From NCBI GenBank assembly GCA_023409735.1, contig JAEYRB010000049.1, positions 61,212-125,211 on the forward strand: a stretch of DNA of 64,000 nt. Reading direction: 5' to 3'. The translations under genes and the position numbers were made by a program. The notes under the pieces are model-generated. The model did not search any database and was not told the DNA's origin. It was given only the letters and a program-made list of their open reading frames with translations. This DNA is from Bacillota bacterium. GTDB taxonomy: Bacteria > Bacillota > Clostridia > Acetivibrionales > DTU013. Below are positions 54,643-63,307 of this stretch, piece after piece; position 1 is the stretch's first letter; each line of letters opens with the position of its first letter.

Positions 54643-55842
54643 TTAATCGAGAAGCATAGGATCAAAGCTTTCCTTCCATGGCAATCCATACTTATTAAGA
54701 GCATTCATGAACGGATCCGGATCAAATTCTTCTATATTATAGACTCCATGCTTCTTCCAGATGCCTTTCATGATCATCATCGCGCCTATCATTGCAGGAA
54801 CACCAGTTGTATATGATATAGCCTGAGAACCAACTTCTGAATAGCATTCTTGATGGTCGCAGACATTGTAGACATAATACGTCCTTGGTTTTCCATCCTT
54901 AATACCTGTAAAAATACAACCAATGTTTGTTTTGCCCTTTGTCCTGGGTCCAAGTGAAGCCGGATCAGGAAGCACAGCCTTCAGGAACTGCAACGGCACA
55001 ATTTGCTTTCCCTCAAACTCTATAGGCTCGATCGAAGTCATTCCAACATTTTGCAGTACACGCAGATGATTTAGGTAATTATCAGAGAACGTCATAAAGA
55101 AACGTATTCTTTTAACACATTTAATATTTATGGCCAGGGACTCTATCTCTTCATGGTGCAGAAGGTAAATATTCTTAGGACCTATTTCCGGAAAGTCGTA
55201 AATCTTCTTGATTTCCAACGGCTTTGTTTCTACATATGAGCCGTTCTCAAAGTAGCTTCCGTTTGCAGTTATTTCACGTATATTAATCTCAGGATTGAAA
55301 TTAGTAGCAAAGGGATAGCCATGGTCACCTGCGTTGGCATCAAGTATGTCTATTGTATGTATCTCATCGAAATAATGTTTAGCGGCATATGCGCAGAATA
55401 CTCCCGTTACGCCAGGATCAAAGCCGCTTCCCAAAAGGCCTGTAATGCCTGCCTTTTTGAAGCTTTCTCTGTAAGCCCATTGCCATTTGTACTCAAACTT
55501 GGCTACCTCCGGCGGCTCATAATTGGCTGTATCAACGTAATGAACGCCTGTTGCAAGGCATGCGTCCATTATTGACAGATCCTGATATGGAAGCGCCACA
55601 TTTATTACTATTTCAGGCCTAAAGCTTCTGATAAGATCGATAAGCATTGCGGTATTGTCCGCATCGACCTGTGCTGTATGAATTTTAGTTTTGCTGCCTG
55701 CAAGCTTTGCTTTAATTGCATCACATCTTGACAGAGTCCTGCTGGCAATACATATTTCCTCGAAAACGTCAGGATTCTGACAGCATTTATGTATAACAAC
55801 ATTGGCGACCCCGCCGGCGCCTATTATTAAAGCTTTTCCCAT
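54643..55842 (-). CDS. Carboxynorspermidine synthase (saccharopine dehydrogenase family)
   Basis: NADPH-dependent condensation of aspartate semialdehyde with putrescine (or diaminopropane). 399 aa. Rossmann start ALIIGAGGVANVVIHKC (about 4-20), VNVALPYQDLSIMDACLATGVHYVDTANYEP, and GFDPGVTGVFCAYAAKHYFDEI. The PxYQ...D-layout and neighbouring nspC separate it from lysine-pathway saccharopine dehydrogenase. Strong GGAGG site. Together with SpeA it gives an arginine-to-spermidine route. Confidence 0.9.
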   Translation of the reverse strand: MGKALIIGAGGVANVVIHKCCQNPDVFEEICIASRTLSRCDAIKAKLAGSKTKIHTAQVDADNTAMLIDLIRSFRPEIVINVALPYQDLSIMDACLATGVHYVDTANYEPPEVAKFEYKWQWAYRESFKKAGITGLLGSGFDPGVTGVFCAYAAKHYFDEIHTIDILDANAGDHGYPFATNFNPEINIREITANGSYFENGSYVETKPLEIKKIYDFPEIGPKNIYLLHHEEIESLAINIKCVKRIRFFMTFSDNYLNHLRVLQNVGMTSIEPIEFEGKQIVPLQFLKAVLPDPASLGPRTKGKTNIGCIFTGIKDGKPRTYYVYNVCDHQECYSEVGSQAISYTTGVPAMIGAMMIMKGIWKKHGVYNIEEFDPDPFMNALNKYGLPWKESFDPMLLD

Positions 55843-55866
55843 AGTATAGCCTCCATAGTTTAATTT

Positions 55867-55920
55867 AAAAGTCTCAGGTGCATCGGCCCCTCTTTTTGCT
55901 GTAGCCCTTCAGGCAACACA
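55867..55920 (-). repeat. Dispersed structured repeat, copy C
   Basis: Keeps TTGTGTTGCCTGAAGGGCTA, CAGCAAAAAG and GGGGCCGATGCACCTGAGAC then TTTT. It lies immediately upstream of the synthase gene. No terminator directly precedes this copy. Confidence 0.65.
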
Positions 55921-56096
55921 ATAATTATGTCGATTATACAGAAAGTACCTGCAATTTTCAATAGAATATTTTCAGGCTCCGCTCAAGCGGCGCACTATAT
56001 GTTAGTGAGTACCTTTGCAGCCTTATGCTCTCTTTCAATCAGAACTCGTATTTTACCCAATGCGAATTAATGACTTTAAAAAACATCCTGATTATT

Positions 56097-56654
56097 TTAA
56101 GATAAAATGTGCTCTAAAAATATTTTCAGACCCATTGCGATAAGAATGATGCCACCTGCCATTTCAGCCTTCGATTTAAATTTTGTGCCAAAAACATTTC
56201 CGATCTTAACACCTGCGAAAGAAAAGATAAATGTTGTAACGCCTATAATTGAAATTGCCGGTAATATCTTAACATCCAGGAATGCGAAGGTTACGCCTAT
56301 AGCAAGGGCATCTATGCTTGTAGCCAGCGACAGTATCAGCATTCTTTTCAGATCAAATCCGTCTCCAACGTTTTCGCATTTCTCCTCTCGGGACTCTCTT
56401 ATCATGTTAATACCTATGGAAACTAGAAGCACCAGCGCGATCCAATGATCTACTGCTGTTATATATTCCTTGAACTGTGTAGCAAGCAAAAATCCAAGGA
56501 ACGGCATAAGCGCCTGAAACCCGCCAAAAAAGCAGCCGGTCAGTACTGCCTGTTTGTAATCCATTTTTCTCATTGACAAGCCCTTGCAGATTGCCACAGC
56601 AAAAGCATCCATAGATAGTCCCACCGCTATAAACAATAACTCAGTTATTCCCAT
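56097..56654 (-). CDS. mntP: Putative manganese efflux pump MntP
   Basis: 185 aa, six TM helices in two repeats: GLSMDAFAVAICKG (about 12-25) and LATSIDALAIGVTFAF (about 108-123), each with the conserved Asp of the family. Exports Mn2+ and protects against excess. Controlled by a Mn riboswitch upstream, which is strong support for the assignment. ATG after AAAGGAG; the preceding TTG is too close to the site. Confidence 0.94.
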   Translation of the reverse strand: MGITELLFIAVGLSMDAFAVAICKGLSMRKMDYKQAVLTGCFFGGFQALMPFLGFLLATQFKEYITAVDHWIALVLLVSIGINMIRESREEKCENVGDGFDLKRMLILSLATSIDALAIGVTFAFLDVKILPAISIIGVTTFIFSFAGVKIGNVFGTKFKSKAEMAGGIILIAMGLKIFLEHILS

Positions 56655-56704
56655 CAAAAGTTCTCCTTTAGCAAATAAAAAATATTATTTAATGCAATAA
56701 TACA

Positions 56705-56750
56705 AAAAGACCCATAGGCAGCTTAAACTAACTACCCATGAGTCTTGTTT
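56705..56750 (-). terminator. Terminator in the mntP leader
   Basis: AAGACTCATGGGTAG pairs with CTGCCTATGGGTCTT, then TTTT, after the Mn riboswitch. Expected to be opened when Mn2+ is bound. Confidence 0.8.
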
Positions 56751-56752
56751 AT

Positions 56753-56834
56753 TAAGGCAAACCAGGCATTCTCAGCCAGTATGTTGACTTGCCACACGGT
56801 AAAAACCGTACAAACTACTCCCCCACGGAATGCA
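56753..56834 (-). ncRNA. yybP-ykoY manganese riboswitch
   Basis: The minus strand carries the family hallmark GGGGGAGTAG, a GTACGGTTTTTACCGTG hairpin, GTCAACATACTGGC and the second conserved loop GCCTGGTTTGCC. The two loops form the metal site. Directly upstream of the mntP terminator and gene. Confidence 0.88.
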
Positions 56835-56923
56835 TGCTGTAATGATATCATTAGTAAAATATCATTAGTTTCTGCTACGCAAAAACCATATTAAAAGCAT
56901 AATAAAATTCTAACAACAATCAT

Positions 56924-56959
56924 AAAAAAAAGCAAGCCTTAAGCATTCAAGGCCTGCTC
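56924..56959 (-). terminator. Terminator after the YhcN-like gene
   Basis: AGCAGGCCTT pairs with AAGGCTTGCT around GAATGCTT, then TTTTTTTT on the minus strand. Confidence 0.88.
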
Positions 56960-56982
56960 AAAAATGTTACGATCGAGCCTGT

Positions 56983-57864
56983 TTATCGTGTAGGCTGCGT
57001 AAGGGATCTAATAATATTATTGAACTCTGTTGCAATATTATTAACTACTCCATTATTAGTTCCATTATTATTCATGTTATTAGTTCCGTTGTTGCTGCTT
57101 AATCTGCTCATCCTAGTGACAATGCTACTATCGTTAGTACAATATACATTAGTGATACTGCTATCTGCTGACTTAACCTTCTGCTTAATACTGTTTTGCA
57201 AAGCAGCAGTGTTGTTATTGCACTTGTAGCTTACTAAAGCGGTATTTCCTAAAACCATACAGTTAACATTTGAGATTCCTTTAACTCCCCTCAGCTGTGT
57301 TTTGATACTGTTAGCTGCCTGTTGGTTTAGTGTACCATTCATACCGGAACTACCATTTGTCATTCCATTTGTACCACTTGTGCCATTCATTCCGGATGTG
57401 CCGTTAGTTCCATTGGTGCCATTCATCCCGAATAAGCCGTTACCGTTCGTACCATTGGTACCGTTTGTGCCGTTCATTCCGAATAAACCGTTACCATTTG
57501 TGCCATTGGTACCGTTTGCGCCGTTCATTCTGCTCGTACCGTTAGTACCATTGGTGCCGTTCATTCCGAATAAGCCGTTACCGTTAGTACCATTGGTGCC
57601 ATTCATCCCAGTATTCGACCCATTTCTAAGCCCTGTCTGGTTTGTGTTATTTCCACCATTTCCAAAGTAACTATAACCATTATAATTCTGGGTTGTTGCA
57701 TTAACCATGCCATACCTGTTGTTTTGCGTTCCCTGTCCCATATTATTGCCGGGTGCCCGGGATGTACCATTTTGTGTACCATTTTGCGAACATCCGCAAA
57801 GTGATGCAGTTATAATACATGCACCTGCGAAAACTGATAATATTGCTTTAAAATTTGGTTTCAT
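56983..57864 (-). CDS. YhcN/YlaJ-type sporulation lipoprotein with Asn-Gly-Thr repeats
   Basis: 293 aa. Lipoprotein signal with SLCGCSQN (Cys about 25). Residues about 65-185 are a low-complexity array of NGTNGT and NGNGLFGM blocks in three or four 20-30-residue repeats. The C-terminal 100 residues are the YhcN domain: QAANSIKTQLRGVKGISNVN, NTALVSYKC, IKQKVKSADSSITNVYCTND. YhcN proteins are spore-membrane lipoproteins. The repeat is also a DNA-level repeat (57400-57620), so its length probably varies. Confidence 0.85.
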   Translation of the reverse strand: MKPNFKAILSVFAGACIITASLCGCSQNGTQNGTSRAPGNNMGQGTQNNRYGMVNATTQNYNGYSYFGNGGNNTNQTGLRNGSNTGMNGTNGTNGNGLFGMNGTNGTNGTSRMNGANGTNGTNGNGLFGMNGTNGTNGTNGNGLFGMNGTNGTNGTSGMNGTSGTNGMTNGSSGMNGTLNQQAANSIKTQLRGVKGISNVNCMVLGNTALVSYKCNNNTAALQNSIKQKVKSADSSITNVYCTNDSSIVTRMSRLSSNNGTNNMNNNGTNNGVVNNIATEFNNIIRSLTQPTR

Positions 57865-58043
57865 ATCAACACCTCCAAAAATAGTTTGCGTAGTGCAGCA
57901 AAAATTATTATGTTAATTATTAGTTAAGCAAAGCACTTTCTGGAGTATCAATATGAGATGCATTAAGCAACACTTTAAATGAAGCAAAGTATTAACAGTA
58001 AATATTTACATATATTGTTTTTTATTACTAAATTATGAACATT

Positions 58044-58103
58044 AAAACCCTCGGGAGCATCGAACCCCCTCGCCTTTTTGCTGTAGACCCGCCGGGCGCA
58101 CAT
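58044..58103 (-). repeat. Dispersed structured repeat, copy D
   Basis: TTTTTATGTGCGCCCGGCGG, GTCTACAGCAAAAAGGCGAG, then GGGGTTCGATGCTCCCGAGG and TTTTA on the minus strand. It follows directly after the T-run of a terminator, as for copies A, B and E. Confidence 0.75.
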
Positions 58104-58149
58104 AAAAAGAGCCTGTAATTTGGCAACAACAAATTGCGCGCTCTTTTTT
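58104..58149. terminator. Bidirectional terminator next to copy D
   Basis: AAAAAGAGC and GCTCTTTTTT flank an inner AATTTG/CAAATT pairing. T-runs on both strands. Confidence 0.7.
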
Positions 58150-58332
58150 GTCCGAAATATCGGTTATATGATTTGGATATTGAATGTTGCAAAGGAGTTT
58201 AAACACTTGAAACAATAATAAGGTATTATAGTAAATATTGTGTAAATTGTATTTATTTTGTAATTGACTTGCAGGATGAAAAAATTGGCTTTTCCAAGTC
58301 AAGCCGAGGTTATTTTTTTGAGGGGGGATTTT

Positions 58333-58827
58333 ATGTCAAATCAGGATGAATGGTTTGATCAATTATATAAGGGAAACGCCCCCCGAATGATAAAGCTAGC
58401 CACCTACCTGTTGAGTAACGAACAAGTAGCCGCAGACTTAATCGATGAGGCGTTTTTAATTCTGCTGTATAAAAAGAAAAAGCTAGAGCATCACCCAAAC
58501 TTACCAGGATGGTTGAGCCAGACCCTCAAGAATCTTATTCTTGACGAATCAAAATCAGCCAGGCATCGGCTTGAACTACCACTTAACGAAAATATCGAGG
58601 TTTCAACAGATGATACATATGAACCATCTTTATCGGAGTTACTTCCTAAGGATCTAACTCCGAATGAACAGGAAATTCTTATACTGTACTTTGAAAAACA
58701 GCTCTCCTATAATCAGATTGCAGAAAAATTGCATATTTCAATACTCAACTGTAGAACAAGGCTGTTTCGGGCAAAAGCACATTATAAAGAACTCGTAGAT
58801 AGAGAAAAAATTTACTATAGTCTATAA
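58333..58827 (+). CDS. ECF-type RNA polymerase sigma factor
   Basis: 164 aa with sigma-70 region 2 (ATYLLSNEQVAADLIDEAFLILLYKKK, about 23-49) and region 4 (LTPNEQEILILYFEKQLSYNQIAEKLHISILNCRTRLFRAK, about 113-153). Start at the ATG after GAGGGGGG; an upstream in-frame ATG has no site. Directs transcription of its own island, as is usual for ECF factors. Next gene is a broken anti-sigma-like ORF. Confidence 0.88.
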   Translation: MSNQDEWFDQLYKGNAPRMIKLATYLLSNEQVAADLIDEAFLILLYKKKKLEHHPNLPGWLSQTLKNLILDESKSARHRLELPLNENIEVSTDDTYEPSLSELLPKDLTPNEQEILILYFEKQLSYNQIAEKLHISILNCRTRLFRAKAHYKELVDREKIYYSL

Positions 58828-58871
58828 TTAATTGTACTTTCTAATCAGTTTCGGATAAGGGAGGTGTCGAG

Positions 58872-59198
58872 ATGTCTGAGAAATGGTACACCCAGCATTA
58901 CGGCGGGCAAAATGGGGATGCCACTTAAATCAACAAGCATCTAAACAGTATGACTCCGGATGAGTTGATTGATGAGATGACTAAAAAGTGGGATGCTATG
59001 AATGAAAAGGATTTTAATCCCGGCCTCATCGATATTTACTTGGAAACGTTGGATGCAAAAAAGCCGGTTGCAACTGATCTCGATATAGATACTTCTCTTG
59101 CAGCGTTTCGAGATAAGCATTCACAGATAAAGCCCGCCATAAAGCGCACAGGAAGTGATTCTCGAACGGTAACAACAAATGCAGTGGCAGCTAATTGA
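58872..59198 (+). pseudogene. Broken anti-sigma-factor-like gene (in-frame stop)
   Basis: ATG with a strong AGGGAGGTG site encodes 18 residues (MSEKWYTQHYGGQNGDAT) then TAA; the same frame continues for 90 codons: INKHLNSMTPDELIDEMTKK...FNPGLIDIYLETLDAKKPV...LAAFRDKHSQ. This part resembles the N-terminal cytoplasmic end of Clostridia anti-sigma proteins that sit beside ECF genes. Neither the TM helix nor the extracellular domain is present, so it is truncated at both the stop and the C-terminus. A downstream ATG has no ribosome site. The ECF factor may therefore be unrestrained. Confidence 0.65.
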
Positions 59199-59419
59199 TT
59201 TGTAAAATAATATCTAATGACGGCACTTTTGACGTAAATCGCTGTAATTTTTTTTAATTTTTTATTAATTGTTGTAATTTTTTGGCCACGTCAATCAATA
59301 AAGGAGTAGCACAGATAAAATGAAACCAAAGGAGTGATACCAATGTGGGTTTGATTGCATAATCAAATGTAAATTCTTGAATATTGTCCAATAGATGGTA
59401 TAATGAAAGGAGCATTAAA

Positions 59420-59896
59420 ATGAAAAGGTGTATTAAAATGAAAAGAATCAATAGAATTATAACTATGTTGATGCTGTTGTCACTGGTCTTCACAACATCC
59501 GCTTTTGCCTCCGCACAGGCTGCCGATGACAGCACTGTGGGAAGTTCGAAAGTCATTATGACTGACGCTTCGCCAGCGGGAAACCCTGAAGTCACTACAC
59601 CCGACACTACTCCATCAGAAAGCCCTGAAGCAGCCGTCAGAGTAACTGCCCATAATCATACACCGGGTACATATGTAAGTACAACATGGCAAGTTTCTCC
59701 GAAGTTTGACCAATCAATATATTGCTACTATCGTGTAAGATATGATAATTATATCTGTGCTACATGTGGAACTCCTTTTCTTTACAATACTGGGATCGAA
59801 GACTATGCAACACATACTAAAGTGCGGGACACTAGTTCCAGTGGTGTAGTCAAGGGATTCCATTGCCCAAAGTGCGGATATTATAGCTGGAAATAA
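59420..59896 (+). CDS. Secreted protein with two CxxC pairs
   Basis: 158 aa. Signal peptide (INRIITMLMLLSLVFTTSAFASAQA, about 8-33), a Pro/Ser/Thr/Glu linker (about 50-80), then YICATCGTPF and FHCPKCGYYSW (about 121 and 148), a zinc-ribbon-like pair with an HNH start (AHNHTPG). The start has two tandem candidates, both with AAAGG(A/T)G upstream: ATG at 59420 and ATG at 59438. Adjacent to ABC transporter genes, so a secreted effector or bacteriocin-like product is possible. Not recognised as a known family. Confidence 0.65.
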   Translation: MKRCIKMKRINRIITMLMLLSLVFTTSAFASAQAADDSTVGSSKVIMTDASPAGNPEVTTPDTTPSESPEAAVRVTAHNHTPGTYVSTTWQVSPKFDQSIYCYYRVRYDNYICATCGTPFLYNTGIEDYATHTKVRDTSSSGVVKGFHCPKCGYYSWK

Positions 59897-59972
59897 GTGA
59901 GAACCGCACATGGGTTTCTATATACAATTGAAACCCATGCGTACCCAGTAATGTAATGGTGGAGATACAACA

Positions 59973-61250
59973 ATGTCTATGATGAAATTAGTATGGAAAA
60001 ACATTCTTTTTACAAAGGTAAGATATGTGATTGTCATTATCATTACGGCACTTGTTCTTAGCCTTGTGATATTTTTCCTTTGCGCGTACCGTGAGTCACA
60101 AAGGCAAATAGAGAACATCAATCAGGATTATGGTGGAAGTCTCACTGTTACACGTTATCTTATAGGAGCTTCTCCAGATGTCGTTCACAATCCCCCGCAA
60201 CTGACACTTGAAGAATGTCTTGCTTTTAAACGAAATAAATATGTATCCTCAGTAGAGGTGTTAAGCTATAATTATTGCGCCGCTAATGATGATACAACCA
60301 TGTACATAAATGACGGTAAGATTTCGTGGATAGGATGGAATCTGTTTGTCATTGGATACAACATGAATCAAACCAATGTATTTACCAATGCGAAAGAATC
60401 TGATTATGTTGTTGGACGCTGCTTTCAAAATGATTCTGAGTGCGTAGTGTCAGATGTAACTGCAACGCAATATGGACTTAGAATCGGAGATACGATTGAA
60501 ATAAAAAACAACAGTACTGGAATATCTATAAAACTTAGGCTGGTTGGCATAATAAGCAGCGTTAAGCTTGAATCAAGATACAGTGACGCTAGATTTAGAA
60601 ATAACTATATTTTTACGACTATGGACAAAGCCTCAGCTTTTGCTGAACTTAGAAGGCCAAGAATAATTTATGGTACATCTCAGCCATATTATGACGGTTA
60701 TAATTTTATCGTTACTCTTGATTCATATAAAAATTATCTTGCATTTCAACAACTCCTAATGTCCACTAAAAACATGATTAACGGGTATGAATATGGCTTT
60801 ATTGCCGAATATGCAAAGGGTGGCTATGAAGCATTAATTGATCCTCTCAACGAAATAAGCGGACATTTCTATAAATTAACATTATTGTTGTTAGCTTTAT
60901 TTCTGCTGATGGTGGCTACGACTACACTAATCAATACTAAGGCCGAAAAACATCAGTTTGGGATACTCCGCTCCATGGGAATGAAAAAGGCATCTATTTT
61001 CTTTGAATTCTGTATTGAACAGAGCATTGTTTTCATAACTGGCATTGTTTTCGGAAGTATTCTTGGTATAGCAATATTGTACTGTGTTTCAGTAAGAAGC
61101 ATTTTAAACCTGAAAATGTTTATTGACAAAATAGTCATATGTGATGTCTTGTCAATAAGCATATGTTCGGCAGGTGCTGTTATCATCATTCTTCTTATAT
61201 CGCTATATTGCATTTTAAGGTTTAATCCATTAAAAATACTTCGAAATTAA
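59973..61250 (+). CDS. FtsX-like ABC permease 1
   Basis: 425 aa, MacB/LolC fold: N-terminal TM helix (about 12-38), large extracellular MacB_PCD-like domain (about 40-270, containing GRCFQNDSECVVSD and GDTIEIKNNSTG), then three C-terminal TM helices (about 300-425). Ribosome site GGTGGAG. Pairs with the next permease and ATPase. Typical of exporters of antimicrobial peptides or lipoproteins. Confidence 0.85.
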   Translation: MSMMKLVWKNILFTKVRYVIVIIITALVLSLVIFFLCAYRESQRQIENINQDYGGSLTVTRYLIGASPDVVHNPPQLTLEECLAFKRNKYVSSVEVLSYNYCAANDDTTMYINDGKISWIGWNLFVIGYNMNQTNVFTNAKESDYVVGRCFQNDSECVVSDVTATQYGLRIGDTIEIKNNSTGISIKLRLVGIISSVKLESRYSDARFRNNYIFTTMDKASAFAELRRPRIIYGTSQPYYDGYNFIVTLDSYKNYLAFQQLLMSTKNMINGYEYGFIAEYAKGGYEALIDPLNEISGHFYKLTLLLLALFLLMVATTTLINTKAEKHQFGILRSMGMKKASIFFEFCIEQSIVFITGIVFGSILGIAILYCVSVRSILNLKMFIDKIVICDVLSISICSAGAVIIILLISLYCILRFNPLKILRN

Positions 61251-61268
61251 TTGGAAGGAGATGCCCGA

Positions 61269-62462
61269 TTGTATCTAGTTGACTATTCTCTCAAAAACAT
61301 AAAGCGGAATGCGGCTGTATATGCTGCTTTTGGCATACTACTCATTTTACTGTTTACCGTTTTGTTTGTGTTTTTTGCAGTATCCGATAAAACGCTCGAC
61401 AAAGTAAATGAAATGGAACGCGAATACGGATGTGCTTATGGAATACAGGAAAATTTCGGATATCTCGTTTCAAAAAATATATACGATGATTTGCACAGTA
61501 GCCCTTTTGTAACTGACATAAAGTTTGAGAAATATACACAAGTCATCGCTCAAAACAATTTAACGCTTCGAATCAATCAAAAACCTGCTGAGCTTGGATG
61601 TATGATGATATTGGTTGGATTGCCAGATTTTCCAGCAAACTTAGAACTGCTGAACGGTAGTTTTCCAAAGAACGATTCAGAATGCGTTGTTGAGAAGAGC
61701 CTTCTTGGTGACATTTCACCCGGGGATATGCTTTCAATACAGGATGGCTTCTCTGGTAATAATAGAGAATTTAAGCTTTCAGGCATAATTGATAAGGCAT
61801 CAAGCGATTCACTTATAAATACTTATAATTTTACCGGAGCAATCGTCATAACAACAATGGGAGCAGCCTCTAGCTATTACTCTTCAAATCAGCAAAATAC
61901 ATTTTATATAAGTGGCATAGTGCCAGGATTTGATGCAACTGTTTACTTGTCGGATTATCGATATGGACAGGATTTTAGAAAATATGTTTCGCAACTTACA
62001 TATGACTCGCGATCCTATTCAGCTTATAATAAAAAACAGGGCTATGAGAGCTCTGTGCAGCAGATGGTAAATCTGATAAATATATGTAGCCTTGTTCGAA
62101 GAATTATTACTGTGATAAGCTTTTTAGTAATTATATTATTTGTACTTCTAAGGACTAATTTGAGGACAAAAGAAATCTGCATTTTAAGGAGCATGGGGCT
62201 TAGCTTGCCAAAGTTGGTGTGTATGTCAATTCTCGAATACATTTGTTTTCTCGCAATGGATATTTTTCTTGGAATTCTGTTTAGTGGGACAATAAACCAT
62301 CTGTTCATTTTAGATAAAGGGTATCCTTGGGCATCAATCTATTTAAATCATATTCCATTGATTTTACTATTCTTTCTTATGGAGCTTATCATTACACCTA
62401 TTTACGTATTTTTTGTATACAGATTGTCCCTGATTAAAATATTAAGGAGGAACATTGAATAA
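61269..62462 (+). CDS. FtsX-like ABC permease 2
   Basis: 397 aa with the same layout as permease 1: TM helix (about 18-40), extracellular domain with NDSECVVEKSLLGDISPGDML, and three C-terminal TM helices ending RLSLIKILRRN. TTG start fixed by AAGGAG eight bases upstream; the earlier TTG at 61251 is part of the site. Ends with a stop that overlaps the ATPase start. Confidence 0.85.
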   Translation: MYLVDYSLKNIKRNAAVYAAFGILLILLFTVLFVFFAVSDKTLDKVNEMEREYGCAYGIQENFGYLVSKNIYDDLHSSPFVTDIKFEKYTQVIAQNNLTLRINQKPAELGCMMILVGLPDFPANLELLNGSFPKNDSECVVEKSLLGDISPGDMLSIQDGFSGNNREFKLSGIIDKASSDSLINTYNFTGAIVITTMGAASSYYSSNQQNTFYISGIVPGFDATVYLSDYRYGQDFRKYVSQLTYDSRSYSAYNKKQGYESSVQQMVNLINICSLVRRIITVISFLVIILFVLLRTNLRTKEICILRSMGLSLPKLVCMSILEYICFLAMDIFLGILFSGTINHLFILDKGYPWASIYLNHIPLILLFFLMELIITPIYVFFVYRLSLIKILRRNIE

Positions 62463-63097
62463 TGATTGAACTAGTGGATGTGTGCTATGGCTATAAACAC
62501 AAGCATTGTATAAATCAAATTCTAAATAGCATTAACTATAAATTTGAAGATGCTCAATGTCACGTAATAACAGGTAAATCCGGGACAGGTAAGACCACCC
62601 TAATATCTCTTATATCCGGTTTAGATGTTCCAATATCAGGCAAAATACTATTTAATGGGACAAACATAAGCGATTTAAATTTAGATGAATATAGATCAAA
62701 AACGGTGGGTGTTATTTTTCAAAATTATAATCTACTTCCAAATTTAAACGCAATTGAAAATGTTCAGTTGGCCCTCCATCTAAGTGGAATTAGGTCAGAT
62801 ACAAATAATACTGCTGTCATGCTGCTGGAGCAAGTTGGTATCAAGAGTCCCGTCTCCGAGCAAAAGGTGACCACACTTTCAGGTGGAGAGCAGCAGCGAG
62901 TAGCAATTGCCCGCGCTATGGCTGGTAGTCCAAATGTTATCATCGCAGATGAACCAACCGGAAATCTCGATGAAGAAAATCAGCGCCATATAATGGATAT
63001 ATTTCTCGACTTAGCACATCTATACGGGAAATGTGTGATTATTGCATCTCACTCCTCAGAGGTTATAAAAAGCGCAGATCAAATTCTTTCATTATAA
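62462..63097 (+). CDS. ABC transporter ATPase, MacB/LolD type
   Basis: 211 aa single ATPase domain: Walker A GKSGTGKTT (about 38), Q-loop IFQNYNLLPNLN, signature LSGGEQQRVAIARAMA, Walker B VIIADEPTGNLDEEN. Same subclass as MacB and bacitracin/LL-37 efflux ATPases. Four-base start/stop overlap (TAATG) with permease 2; three genes form one transporter. Confidence 0.92.
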   Translation: MIELVDVCYGYKHKHCINQILNSINYKFEDAQCHVITGKSGTGKTTLISLISGLDVPISGKILFNGTNISDLNLDEYRSKTVGVIFQNYNLLPNLNAIENVQLALHLSGIRSDTNNTAVMLLEQVGIKSPVSEQKVTTLSGGEQQRVAIARAMAGSPNVIIADEPTGNLDEENQRHIMDIFLDLAHLYGKCVIIASHSSEVIKSADQILSL

Positions 63098-63170
63098 AAA
63101 CATAGTCTCTTTAGTGGGGATGACGGTCATCGCTATGGTATATGTCAAATGGGAGCTGCTTATTTAGAAA

Positions 63171-63193
63171 AAATGGCCCGCCGGGCGCGCCCA
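63171..63193 (-). repeat. Partial copy of the dispersed repeat
   Basis: GCCCGCCGGGCGCGCCCAT resembles the right end of copy D and abuts copy E, as if a tandem copy had been trimmed. Confidence 0.45.
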
Positions 63194-63197
63194 TAAA

Positions 63198-63262
63198 TAA
63201 AAGTCTCGGGGGCATCGGGCCCATATCGCCTTTTTGCTGTAGACCGGAGGTACAACGCCATA
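63198..63262 (-). repeat. Dispersed structured repeat, copy E
   Basis: Nearly identical to copy A in its first half (ATGGCGTTGTACCTCCGGTC) and to copy D in its second half. It lies after the T-run of the speA terminator. Confidence 0.75.
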
Positions 63263-63265
63263 AAA

Positions 63266-63295
63266 CAAAAAAGACGGTACATGCCATCTTTTTTA
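63266..63295 (-). terminator. speA terminator
   Basis: AAAAAAGAtGG pairs with CC-GTCTTTTTT around CATGTA on the minus strand, then a T-run. It lies 13 bases past the speA stop. Confidence 0.8.
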
Positions 63296-63307
63296 TTAAT
63301 TAATGTA

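Larger units (their letters stand above)
57865..58332. other. Divergent region between the YhcN-like gene and the ECF island
   Basis: Holds repeat copy D and a bidirectional terminator; the rest is AT-rich with no clear promoter. It marks the left border of the accessory island. Confidence 0.5.

Noticed and set aside
57302..57670. Long + strand ORF rich in VPLVPFVP
   Set aside because: It is antisense to the repetitive Asn-Gly-Thr lipoprotein gene; the repeats create the open frame, and there is no ribosome site.
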